Source: Christensenellaceae bacterium (GTDB lineage Bacteria > Bacillota > Clostridia > Christensenellales > DTU072). Taken from it: 8,523 nucleotides of DNA. Positions 1-6,680 of the stretch are shown piece by piece. How positions within the stretch are numbered: position 1 is the first letter of the stretch; every line of letters starts with the position of its first letter. Location: positions 1 through 8,523 of the forward strand of contig JAISKW010000142.1 in assembly GCA_031260775.1 (NCBI GenBank), given 5' to 3'. Position numbers and translations under genes: made by a program. The notes under the pieces are model-generated. The model was given only the letters and a program-made list of their open reading frames with translations. It was not told where the DNA came from and ran no database searches.

Positions 1-725
1 GCGGATTGTATTCGGCAGGGCAACTTAACGGCTCGTCGGGATACGAGGAAGCGGCGGCACAAGGCTTAATTGCCGGCATAAACGCCTCTCTTTATTGCGA
101 AAACAAGCCGCCGCTTATACTCTCGCGAAAGGATGCGTACATCGGCGTTTTAATTGACGATTTGACGACAAAAGGCACTAACGAGCCGTACCGTATGATG
201 ACCGCGCGCGCCGAATACCGCTTGTCCTTGCGGCAAGATAATGCCGACTTCCGTTTAACCGAAAAAGGTCGGACATTAGGGTTAGTCGGAGGCGTGCAGT
301 ATGAGAACTTTTTGCAAAAAAAAGCCGAGGTTGAACGGCTGTTCGAGTACCTTAAAACCTCATACCCAAAACTTCAAACGAACCTGCGCAAGCTTTTAGC
401 GCGCCCCGAATTTACTTTAGAAGCTCTATCAACGGAGTATCCTATATTAAATGCGTTCAGTTCAGGCGCGAAAAAGTTTGTCGAGACGGAAATTAAGTAC
501 GAAGGTTACATTAAAAACGAAAACAAAGCCTTGCAGGAGTTCGAGGAGCTTGAAAAATTCGCTCTTTCTCCCGAAACCGATTATATGAAAATTGACGGTT
601 TACGCCTCGAAGCGCGCCAAAAGCTAAACGCGGTTAAGCCGTTAACCCTTCGGCAAGCTCAGAGCATTTCGGGCGTAAACCCTGCGGATATTACGATACT
701 AATGCTGTATCTTAGCAGGCTTTAG
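1..725 (+). CDS. mnmG: MnmG (GidA), tRNA uridine-34 cmnm5 modification enzyme, C-terminal part
   Basis: This is the last third or so of MnmG, the FAD-dependent partner of MnmE. In the cytoplasm the MnmE-MnmG complex builds carboxymethylaminomethyl groups on U34 of certain tRNAs. The reading frame is already open at base 3 (GGA, then TTG at 6), so the TTG is not a real start and the gene begins upstream of the window. About 240 of the usual 620-630 residues are present. Visible family hallmarks are AGQLNGSSGYEEAAAQG at the very beginning, then GVLIDDLTTKGTNEPYRMMTARAEYRL, and near the end a helical domain with YEGYI, DYMKIDGLRLEARQKL and SGVNPADITILM. That C-terminal domain is the part known to contact MnmE and tRNA. 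The stop is TAG at 723-725. The convergent rubrerythrin gene ends 9 bp away, and no terminator hairpin is evident in the gap. The identification is firm. Confidence 0.96.
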   Translation, partial: GLYSAGQLNGSSGYEEAAAQGLIAGINASLYCENKPPLILSRKDAYIGVLIDDLTTKGTNEPYRMMTARAEYRLSLRQDNADFRLTEKGRTLGLVGGVQYENFLQKKAEVERLFEYLKTSYPKLQTNLRKLLARPEFTLEALSTEYPILNAFSSGAKKFVETEIKYEGYIKNENKALQEFEELEKFALSPETDYMKIDGLRLEARQKLNAVKPLTLRQAQSISGVNPADITILMLYLSRL

Positions 726-734
726 GCTACCCGG

Positions 735-1280
735 TTACTTAAAATAACGGTTGAGTAATCCTTGGAAGCCCTTGCCGTGGCGTGCCTCGTCTTTTGCCAT
801 TTCGTGAACGGTATCGTGGATAGCATCCAAACCTAAGGTTTTTGCCTTTTTGGCAATCTCAAGCTTGCCGGCGGTCGCGCCGTGTTCCGCATCTACACGG
901 AGTGATAGGTTTTTCTTTGTATCGGCATAAACGACTTCGCCTAAAAGCTCGGCAAAGCGTGAAGCGTGGTCGGCTTCCTCCAAAGCATAACGCTTGAACG
1001 CTTCAGCAACCTCGGGGTATCCCTCGCGGTCGGCTTGACGGCTCATCGCAAGATACATTCCGACTTCGGTGCATTCGCCGGCGAAATTTGCTCTTAAGCC
1101 CTCTAAAATGGACTCGTCAACGCCCTGCGCCACGCCGATACGGTGCTCGTCGGCAAAAACCAACGCGCCCTCTTGCTGTTTAATAAACTTTTCCTTGGGA
1201 ACTTTACATACCGGGCAAAACGCCGGTGCCTCGTCACCTTCGTGTACATAACCGCACACACTGCAAACAAATTTAGACAT
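735..1280 (-). CDS. Reverse rubrerythrin (N-terminal rubredoxin, C-terminal diiron ferritin-like domain)
   Basis: A 181-residue cytoplasmic non-haem iron protein. Residues 1-35 form a rubredoxin-type Fe(SCys)4 domain with C6, C9, C22 and C25 (CSVCGY and CPVCK). Residues from about 50 to the end form a four-helix ferritin-like diiron domain with probable iron ligands E69, E102 and H105 (EEADH), E132, and E165 and H168 (DEARH). Classical rubrerythrin has the rubredoxin domain last; here it comes first, as in the reverse rubrerythrins of Clostridium acetobutylicum. Those act as NADH-linked peroxide and oxygen reductases with a rubredoxin and its reductase. Start ATG 1278-1280 is supported by AAGGAG at 1290-1295, nine bases upstream. 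The length matches the family. A stand-alone rubredoxin-like gene lies 79 bp upstream on the same strand and may be co-transcribed. No PerR-type box was seen in that gap. The protein family is certain; the physiological substrate is inferred. Confidence 0.95.
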   Translation of the reverse strand: MSKFVCSVCGYVHEGDEAPAFCPVCKVPKEKFIKQQEGALVFADEHRIGVAQGVDESILEGLRANFAGECTEVGMYLAMSRQADREGYPEVAEAFKRYALEEADHASRFAELLGEVVYADTKKNLSLRVDAEHGATAGKLEIAKKAKTLGLDAIHDTVHEMAKDEARHGKGFQGLLNRYFK

Positions 1281-1359
1281 AATATTTTTCTCCTTCGGCG
1301 GGTACGCCTCAAAAACGCCTGCTACGCGTTAATGAGTCTGAACATATCATATCAATAAA

Positions 1360-1470
1360 CTATTCGGCTTTTGTGAAATCGTCCGGCCCGACCCCGCAAA
1401 GAGGGCATTCCGACGGACATTCGTCACTTTCAACTTCATAGCCGCAAACATTACATATCCACCTTGCCAT
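1360..1470 (-). CDS. Stand-alone rubredoxin-like microprotein (36 aa)
   Basis: A very short gene, ATG at 1468-1470 and TAG at 1360-1362. The product starts MARWICNVCGYEVESDE, continues with CPSECPLCG and ends DDFTKAE. Cysteines C6, C9, C22 and C25 form two CxxC knuckles with exactly the spacing of the rubredoxin domain that opens the adjacent rubrerythrin. The CxxCGY turn and the aromatic near position 4 also match. An extra cysteine, C18, sits next to the second knuckle. Normal rubredoxins have about 52-54 residues, so this is a minimal iron-binding knuckle protein. By analogy it may carry electrons to the rubrerythrin, but that is inference. No Shine-Dalgarno sequence is visible. A good -10 hexamer (TATACT) lies only 6 bp before the ATG, so the mRNA may be almost leaderless. 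A longer overlapping frame on this strand reads through the same DNA but has no meaningful protein. Confidence 0.82.
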   Translation of the reverse strand: MARWICNVCGYEVESDECPSECPLCGVGPDDFTKAE

Positions 1471-1476
1471 GAATAC

Positions 1477-1482
1477 AGTATA
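1477..1482 (-). promoter_or_regulatory. Candidate -10 hexamer for the rubredoxin-like gene
   Basis: The minus strand reads TATACT, 5/6 to the consensus. About 16 bp further upstream is TTGTTT, a weak -35 candidate matching only the first three bases. If it is used, transcription would begin at or within a base or two of the ATG, giving a nearly leaderless transcript, which would explain the absent ribosome binding site. A promoter inside the 1507-1557 repeats cannot be excluded. Confidence 0.35.
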
Positions 1483-1500
1483 CAACACTTATCAATGCAA

Positions 1501-1528
1501 ACAAAATGCCTACAATATCTTGTAGGCA
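1501..1528 (-). terminator. Possible intrinsic terminator of ileS, overlapping the proximal operator box
   Basis: On the minus strand a perfect 9-bp stem (TGCCTACAA / TTGTAGGCA, 1507-1528) closes a GATA tetraloop and is followed at once by TTTTGT. It lies 36-57 bp after the ileS stop, a normal terminator position. The stem has only 4 GC pairs and the T-run is interrupted, so it would be of modest strength. The same bases form one of the two operator copies, so the hairpin may be a by-product of the palindrome or may do both jobs. Confidence 0.42.
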
Positions 1529-1557
1529 CTCCGACATATTACTACAATATCTTGTAT
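1507..1557 (-). promoter_or_regulatory. Tandem near-palindromic operator, NrdR-box-like
   Basis: Two identical 15-mers, CTACAATATCTTGTA, occur at 1510-1524 and 1542-1556, exactly 32 bp apart, about three helical turns. Each is a dyad (CTACAA / TTGTAG, the second copy ending TTGTAT) around an AT-rich centre. The known NrdR box, roughly acaCwAtATaTwGtgt, agrees at 11 of the 12 central positions, and NrdR boxes typically occur as pairs about 31-32 bp apart. The boxes lie between the ileS stop and the start of the rubredoxin-like gene, so the likely target is the rubredoxin/rubrerythrin pair. TACAnnTGTA operators of the BlaI/CopY type do not fit because the half-sites are too far apart. Binding by NrdR is inference. 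Confidence 0.5.
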
Positions 1558-1563
1558 TTATCG

Positions 1564-4500
1564 CTATTTTTTTGCTTTGACAATAGAGGCAAAAAGTATT
1601 TTGCCGTCAAAGTCGATTTCGTCCGAGTTCTCCGCGGCCGTTGCTTCGGTGAATTTTACCTCAACGGCGAGCAATTCCTTTTTGATATAGTCCGTTTCGA
1701 GCGACAAAGCCTTGGAAATTTCCGTATCTCCCCAAATATTAAGCTTGATTCTGTCGGTAACGTCGAAACCCGACGACTTACGGAGCGACTGTATATGCGA
1801 AATGAACTCGCGTAAATACCCCTCTTTTATGAGGTCGTCCGTTAAGTGCGCGTCCAAAACGACGGTGAAATTCTCTTTTGTGTCGCTCACAAACCCCTCC
1901 TTTTCGGTGGCTGTTATTAGTAAATCCGCTTCTTCAAGCTTGATTTCCGCGCCGTCTATCGCGGTTGTGAATACGCCGCCGTTCGCGACCGCTTGCTTAA
2001 TTAAACGGGTATCGGCGGTTGTTAAATACGTTCTGATAGCATTCAGTTTGCTGCCGTACTTCGGGCCTAAGGTTTTCAAATTCGGCTTAATTGCGTAGTT
2101 TACATAGCCCGAAAGGTCTTTGCCGATAAGAACTTCCTTGACGTTCAGCTCGTCGGCGATAATTGATAAATACTCTTTCGGGTACTTGATATCGCGTGCG
2201 GTGTTGCCGATATACATTGTTTTGAGCGGTTGGCGGATTTTGATGCCCGCCTTTTGCCTCGCGTTTCGCGCGATTTCGCAGAACGTATAAATCTCGTTCA
2301 TATCCGCTTGCAATGCGGCGTTAATCAGATTCTTTTCAACCTTAGGGTATTGGCACAAATGCACGCTTTCGGGGGCTTTGGGGTTGAACGGCACGACGAT
2401 TGTTTGGTAAATACTTTCGCTTAAGAACGGGATAAACGGCGCGGAGAGTTCTGCAAGCGCGTCCAAAACGGTGTAGAGCGTGACGAACGCCGCCTCGCTG
2501 TCCGTGCCCTCGGCAAAATCGTAAAAGCGTTTGCGCGAGCGGCGGATATACCAGTTCGAGAGGACGTCGGCAAAATCAATAAAGCGGCGGCTTGCCTCGG
2601 TTGCCATATACTCGCTTGTTTCGCGCGTGACGTTTTCGATTAAGGTGTTTAGTTCGGACAAAATATATTTGTCCATTACGCTCAATTTTACGTCCTTGAC
2701 CGTCTTTTTGCCGCCCGCGAAGTTGTTAATATCGGCGTACAAAACATAAAAAACGAACGAGTTATAGAAAACGTCAATATACTTCCTTGACGCTTCGAGA
2801 ATAGACTTTTCGGAGAAAATTACATCGTAGTAGGGCTGACCGTTTGAGTAAAACATAAACCGCACCGAATCGCCGCCGAACTTGTTGATGACGTCCATCG
2901 GGTCGGTGAAATTGCCCTTGCTTTTGCTCATTTTTTCGCCTTTTTCGTCGCAAATCATACCGTTAGCAAGACAGTTTTTCATCGGTGCGCGCCCGAAAAG
3001 CGCGGTATTGATTGCCTCAAGCGTGTAGAACCAGCCGCGTGTTTGGTCGTAGCCCTCCATTATGAAGTCGGCAGGGAAGCGTTTTTCGAACTCCTCTTTG
3101 TTCTCGAAGGGGTAGTGGAACTGCGCGAACGGCATTGCGCCGGAGTCGTACCAAACGTCGATTACCTCGCTTTCGCGCTTCATTTGTTTGCCGCAAACGG
3201 GGCATTTTATTGTGACGGCATCGATATAGGGCTTGTGAAGCTCGATATCGGGCGCGCAGCCGCTTTTTTCTACAAGCTCGGCGATGCTGCCTATTGTTTC
3301 GTGATGTCCGCAATCGCACTGCCAAACTGGCAAGGGAGTGCCCCAATAACGGTCGCGCGATAAGCACCAATCGATGTTGTTTTCAAGGAAATTCCCCATT
3401 CTGCCTTTCTTAAAGGACTCGGGAAACCAGTTTACATTGTCGTTCGCTTCGATTAATTTATCCTTGTATGCGGTGGTTTTAACGAACCACGAATCGCGCG
3501 CAAAATAGATTAACGGGGTACCGCAACGCCAGCAATGGGGGTACGAATGCGTGTGCCACGCTTTTGAAAACACCAAATCGCGCTCGCCTAAATCCTTGAC
3601 GACGGTTAAATTTACGTTCTCGTTCGTGTCAAAAACGAACTTGCCGGCGTACTCTTTGCACCAACCGTTGAAAACGCCCGCCGAGTTAACGGCTTGCAAA
3701 AAGGGTAAATCCCAGACCTTGCCCACGCGGTTGTCGTCCTCGCCGTATGCAGGGGCGATATGAACGATGCCGGTGCCGTCGGTCGTGGTAACATAGTTAT
3801 CCGAAACAATACGGTAGCCCGTGGCGCGGGGGGCATAGTCAAAAAGCGGCGCGTACTTTTCGCCGACGAGTTCCGCGCCCTTTACGGTTTTAACAACGGT
3901 GTACTCTTTGCCCTTGAAATTCGCCTCGATTAAATCATTCGCGAGGATAAAGGTTTCGTTTTCGGACTTAACAAAACTGTAGTCTATGGTTGCGCTGACG
4001 CAAAGCGCGACGTTCGAGGGGAGCGTCCACGGGGTGGTTGTCCACGCAAGGAAGCTTGCTTTGAGGTTTTCGCAGTAAAATTTTGCGGTAACGGTTAAGT
4101 CTTTTCTGTCCTTATAGGCTTGCGCAACCTCGTTTGAGGAGAGCGCGGTTTGGCAAGACGGGCAGGAGGGCAAAATTTTGTGACCTTTATAGAGGTATCC
4201 TTTTTTGTCTAATTCTTTAATTGACCACCAAACGCTTTCGATGTAGTAGTTTTCGTAGGGATTATAGCAATCGTCGTCTAAGTCAAGCGAGTAACCGACC
4301 TTTTCGCTGAACTCTTTCCAGCGTTCGATGCACTTCCACACATTGGTTTTGCAGGCTTTTATGAAGTTTTCAACACCGTATCTTTCGATGTCTTGCTTGC
4401 CCGAGATGTGCAAGGATTTTTCAACGCTTATTTCAACCGGCAGTCCGTGGGTGTCCCAGCCGCCTTTACGGGGGACATAGAAGCCGCGCATTGCGGCGGC

Positions 4501-4713
4501 GCGGGTATAGATGTCTTTAAGTGCGCGCGTTAAAACGTGCCCGGCGTGCGGATTACCGTTCGCGGTAGGCGGGCCTTCGTAAAACGAAAAAATCTTCCCG
4601 GTATCTTTGTTTAAGTCGATTACCTTTCTTTTAATGCCCCTTTCTTTCCAAAATTCTAAGATTTCCGCACTCATAGCGGCGTAGTCGGGCTTCGGTGATA
4701 ACTTCTTGTACAT
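1564..4713 (-). CDS. ileS: Isoleucyl-tRNA synthetase, type 2 (eukaryote-like) clade
   Basis: A class I aminoacyl-tRNA synthetase that charges tRNA-Ile in the cytoplasm. In the 1049-residue product the HIGH signature is HAGH at 56-59 (preceded by GPPTANGNP) and the KMSKS loop is KMSKSKG at 594-600. The CP1 editing domain, which clears mischarged valine, is intact: WTTTPWTLPSN around 224-234 and GTGIVHIAPAYGEDD at 313-327 with the conserved D326. Cysteine pairs C184/C187, C394/C397, C466/C468 and C504/C507 are probable zinc knuckles. The later part (from about 640) is the anticodon-binding domain plus a long C-terminal extension. The length, and the absence of the type 1 C-terminal zinc finger, place it with type 2 enzymes, which are generally less sensitive to mupirocin; sensitivity here is inferred. 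Start ATG 4711-4713 fits family N-termini, although there is no clear Shine-Dalgarno sequence. Stop is TAG at 1564-1566. No T-box leader is present. lepA ends 116 bp upstream on the same strand. Confidence 0.97.
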   Translation of the reverse strand: MYKKLSPKPDYAAMSAEILEFWKERGIKRKVIDLNKDTGKIFSFYEGPPTANGNPHAGHVLTRALKDIYTRAAAMRGFYVPRKGGWDTHGLPVEISVEKSLHISGKQDIERYGVENFIKACKTNVWKCIERWKEFSEKVGYSLDLDDDCYNPYENYYIESVWWSIKELDKKGYLYKGHKILPSCPSCQTALSSNEVAQAYKDRKDLTVTAKFYCENLKASFLAWTTTPWTLPSNVALCVSATIDYSFVKSENETFILANDLIEANFKGKEYTVVKTVKGAELVGEKYAPLFDYAPRATGYRIVSDNYVTTTDGTGIVHIAPAYGEDDNRVGKVWDLPFLQAVNSAGVFNGWCKEYAGKFVFDTNENVNLTVVKDLGERDLVFSKAWHTHSYPHCWRCGTPLIYFARDSWFVKTTAYKDKLIEANDNVNWFPESFKKGRMGNFLENNIDWCLSRDRYWGTPLPVWQCDCGHHETIGSIAELVEKSGCAPDIELHKPYIDAVTIKCPVCGKQMKRESEVIDVWYDSGAMPFAQFHYPFENKEEFEKRFPADFIMEGYDQTRGWFYTLEAINTALFGRAPMKNCLANGMICDEKGEKMSKSKGNFTDPMDVINKFGGDSVRFMFYSNGQPYYDVIFSEKSILEASRKYIDVFYNSFVFYVLYADINNFAGGKKTVKDVKLSVMDKYILSELNTLIENVTRETSEYMATEASRRFIDFADVLSNWYIRRSRKRFYDFAEGTDSEAAFVTLYTVLDALAELSAPFIPFLSESIYQTIVVPFNPKAPESVHLCQYPKVEKNLINAALQADMNEIYTFCEIARNARQKAGIKIRQPLKTMYIGNTARDIKYPKEYLSIIADELNVKEVLIGKDLSGYVNYAIKPNLKTLGPKYGSKLNAIRTYLTTADTRLIKQAVANGGVFTTAIDGAEIKLEEADLLITATEKEGFVSDTKENFTVVLDAHLTDDLIKEGYLREFISHIQSLRKSSGFDVTDRIKLNIWGDTEISKALSLETDYIKKELLAVEVKFTEATAAENSDEIDFDGKILFASIVKAKK

Positions 4714-4735
4714 TGCTAATATGATAAACTAATTT

Positions 4736-4741
4736 AGTATA
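4736..4741 (-). promoter_or_regulatory. Candidate -10 hexamer for ileS
   Basis: The minus strand reads TATACT about 22 bp before the ileS ATG, inside an AT-rich stretch. No convincing -35 lies 16-18 bp further upstream, so this promoter is weakly supported. The alternative is read-through from lepA, since no clear terminator separates the two genes. Confidence 0.25.
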
Positions 4742-4798
4742 TTTTGAAATTATTGCACGAATAGTTTCACGGTTAATCAGTTTTTTCGCTCCGCGTTC

Positions 4799-4827
4799 TT
4801 CCGCTTTCCTCGGAAAGAGAAGCGGAA
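4799..4827 (-). other. Inverted repeat just after lepA, without a T-run
   Basis: An exact 8-bp inverted repeat, TTCCGCTT (4799-4806) and AAGCGGAA (4820-4827), encloses 13 bases. A second, mutually exclusive 6-bp stem (CTTTCC / GGAAAG, 4804-4817) overlaps it. It starts 2 bp after the lepA stop. In the direction of lepA transcription it is followed by an A-rich sequence, not T, so it is not a standard terminator. It could stabilise or process the lepA 3' end. Confidence 0.4.
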
Positions 4828-4829
4828 AC

Positions 4830-6641
4830 CTATTTTTTGTCGTCAAACTTGAGGATACTCATAAACGCATCGGACGGGATTTGAACGTTACCCACTTGGC
4901 GCATACGCTTTTTACCCTCTTTTTGCTTCTCTAACAGCTTTTTCTTGCGCGTAATATCGCCGCCATAGCACTTTGCAAGGACGTCCTTGCGCACGGCTTT
5001 TACCGTTTCGCGCGCGATTATCTTTGCCCCGATTGCCGCTTGCACGGGGATTTCAAACATCTGACGGGGGATTACCTCTTTGAGTTTTTCAACAATTATT
5101 CTCCCTCTGTCGTACGCTTTTTCACGGTGGACAATGAGCGATAAAGCATCGCAGATTTCGGCGTTCAGGAGTATATCCAACTTAACTAAATCGTCGGGGT
5201 TATAGCCTTGGAATTCGTAATCCAAACTCGCATAGCCCTTTGTTCTTGATTTCAACGAGTCGAAAAAGTCGTAAACTATTTCGGACAAGGGCAAGCGGTA
5301 TTCAATCTTAACGCGTTTCGTATCTAAGTACGACATATTTATAAAAATTCCGCGCTTTTCGGTGCATAAATCCATTATCGCGCCGATATACTCCGCAGGC
5401 GAAAATATATTCGCCATTACCACGGGTTCGCTGACCGAGGCAATTTCTTGCAACGGCGGCAATTTTGAGGGGCTGTCAATTGTGAACTCCGTTCCGTCGG
5501 TTTTGGTAATTTTATAGATAACGGACGGGGCCGTTGTAATTAATTCCAAATCGAATTCCCTCTCAAGGCGTTCTTCGATAACCTCCATGTGCAGTAGCCC
5601 TAAGAAGCCGCAACGGAAGCCGAAACCTAACGCCGTTGACATTTCCGGCTCATAAGCAAGCGAAGCGTCGTTAAGACTTAACTTCTCGATTGCCTCCCTT
5701 AAATCGTTATAGCGCGAGCCGTCGGACGGGTAAATTCCGGCGTAGACCATGGGGCTGACTTTTTTATAGCCGTGTAACGGTTCCTTTGTGCCGCCGTCCG
5801 CAAGAGTGATTGTGTCGCCGACGGAGGTGTCCTTAACGTTTTTAATGCTTGCGCATAAATACCCCACGTCGCCCGCACGTAAAACGGGCACGGCTTTCAT
5901 TTTAGGGTTAAATACTCCAACCTCGGTACAGTCGAAAACCTTGCCGTTCGAGAAGAATTTTATTTTCGTACCCGCCTTTACCTCGCCGTCAAATACGCGG
6001 ATATTGCAAATTGCGCCCTTATAATTGTCGTATGCGGAGTCGAAAATTAACGCCTTAAGCGGCGCGTCGGGATTGCCGTTCGGCGGAGGCAGCGTTTCCG
6101 CAACCATTTTGAGAACGTCCCCGATATTCGTGCCGTCTTTCGCGCTGATACGCGGCGCGTTCGCGGTGTCTAAACCGATAATTTCCTCGATGTCGCGGCA
6201 GACGTCGGGGATATTAGCCGACGGCAAGTCGATTTTGTTGATGACGGGCAGAATTTCAAGGTTGTTATCCAACGCTAAATAAACGTTAGTAAGAGTTTGC
6301 GCCTCGATGCCCTGAGATGCGTCCACAACCAAAATAGCCCCCTCGCACGCGGCAAGAGAACGGCTAACCTCATACGAAAAGTCAATGTGCCCGGGGGTGT
6401 CGATTAAATTAAAGGTGTACTCGTGCCCCCCGTGGGTATAGAACATACGAACCGGCGCAAGCTTTATCGTAATGCCGCGCTCGCGTTCGATGTCCATACT
6501 GTCAAGCAGTTGTTCTTTTGATTCTCTCTCCGATACCTGCCCCGTCTTTTCCATAATGCGGTCGGCGAGGGTCGATTTACCGTGGTCTATGTGAGCAACG
6601 ATACAGAAATTACGAATATATTTTTGTCTGTCTTCGGACAT
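4830..6641 (-). CDS. lepA: LepA / EF-4, ribosome-associated translational GTPase
   Basis: Elongation factor 4 is a ribosome-binding GTPase related to EF-G. It was proposed to back-translocate stalled ribosomes and has been linked to 30S biogenesis. At 603 residues it has the full family length. GTPase motifs are all intact: G1 AHIDHGKST at 16-24, G2 RGITI at 55-59, G3 DTPGH at 81-85, G4 NKID at 135-138, G5 SAKDG at 166-170. EF-G-like domains follow (for example GFRCGFLGLLHMEVI), then the LepA-specific C-terminal domain with GAKIIARETVKAVRKDVLAKCYGG and DITRKKKLLEKQKEGKKRMRQVG. Start ATG 6639-6641 is preceded by AAGG at 6647-6650, five bases away. Stop is TAG at 4830-4832. It is the first gene of a likely lepA-ileS transcript. 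The upstream region carries a good -10 and a 51-bp tandem duplication. Confidence 0.98.
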   Translation of the reverse strand: MSEDRQKYIRNFCIVAHIDHGKSTLADRIMEKTGQVSERESKEQLLDSMDIERERGITIKLAPVRMFYTHGGHEYTFNLIDTPGHIDFSYEVSRSLAACEGAILVVDASQGIEAQTLTNVYLALDNNLEILPVINKIDLPSANIPDVCRDIEEIIGLDTANAPRISAKDGTNIGDVLKMVAETLPPPNGNPDAPLKALIFDSAYDNYKGAICNIRVFDGEVKAGTKIKFFSNGKVFDCTEVGVFNPKMKAVPVLRAGDVGYLCASIKNVKDTSVGDTITLADGGTKEPLHGYKKVSPMVYAGIYPSDGSRYNDLREAIEKLSLNDASLAYEPEMSTALGFGFRCGFLGLLHMEVIEERLEREFDLELITTAPSVIYKITKTDGTEFTIDSPSKLPPLQEIASVSEPVVMANIFSPAEYIGAIMDLCTEKRGIFINMSYLDTKRVKIEYRLPLSEIVYDFFDSLKSRTKGYASLDYEFQGYNPDDLVKLDILLNAEICDALSLIVHREKAYDRGRIIVEKLKEVIPRQMFEIPVQAAIGAKIIARETVKAVRKDVLAKCYGGDITRKKKLLEKQKEGKKRMRQVGNVQIPSDAFMSILKFDDKK

Positions 6642-6663
6642 TATTACCTTGTTTATTACTTAT

Positions 6664-6669
6664 ATTATA
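6664..6669 (-). promoter_or_regulatory. Candidate lepA -10 box
   Basis: The minus strand reads TATAAT, a perfect -10, 22 bp upstream of the lepA ATG. The best -35 with a 17-bp spacer is TTTTCC, which is weak. That -35 would lie inside the first copy of the 51-bp repeat, so the duplication abuts or overlaps the promoter. A start near 6657 would leave a leader of about 16 nt containing the AAGG ribosome binding site. Confidence 0.5.
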
Positions 6670-6680
6670 TATGGGACAAA

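Noticed and set aside
6..8. TTG as the start of the mnmG frame
   Set aside because: The conserved MnmG sequence is already in progress here, and the frame is open to the window edge.
1314..1330. Terminator between the rubredoxin-like gene and rubrerythrin (AACGC / GCGTT followed by TTT on the minus strand)
   Set aside because: The stem has 5 bp with a 7-base loop and a very short T-run, too weak to call. The two genes may be co-transcribed.
1281..1359. PerR, Fur or Rex box controlling the rubrerythrin
   Set aside because: No sequence close to TTATAATnATTATAA or TTGTnAAnnnnTTnACAA is present in this gap.
1347..1529. A 60-codon minus-strand frame overlapping the rubredoxin-like gene
   Set aside because: It starts MPTRYCRHFVCIDKCC and shows no family character; the +1-shifted frame at 1360-1470 encodes a clear double CxxC rubredoxin-like protein.
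3017..3370. A 117-codon minus-strand frame inside ileS
   Set aside because: Arg-rich out-of-frame shadow of the ileS coding sequence; the ileS frame is intact across it.
4631..4846. A 71-codon minus-strand frame between lepA and ileS
   Set aside because: It overlaps the start of ileS and the end of lepA in another frame, is basic and low-information, and lacks a ribosome binding site.
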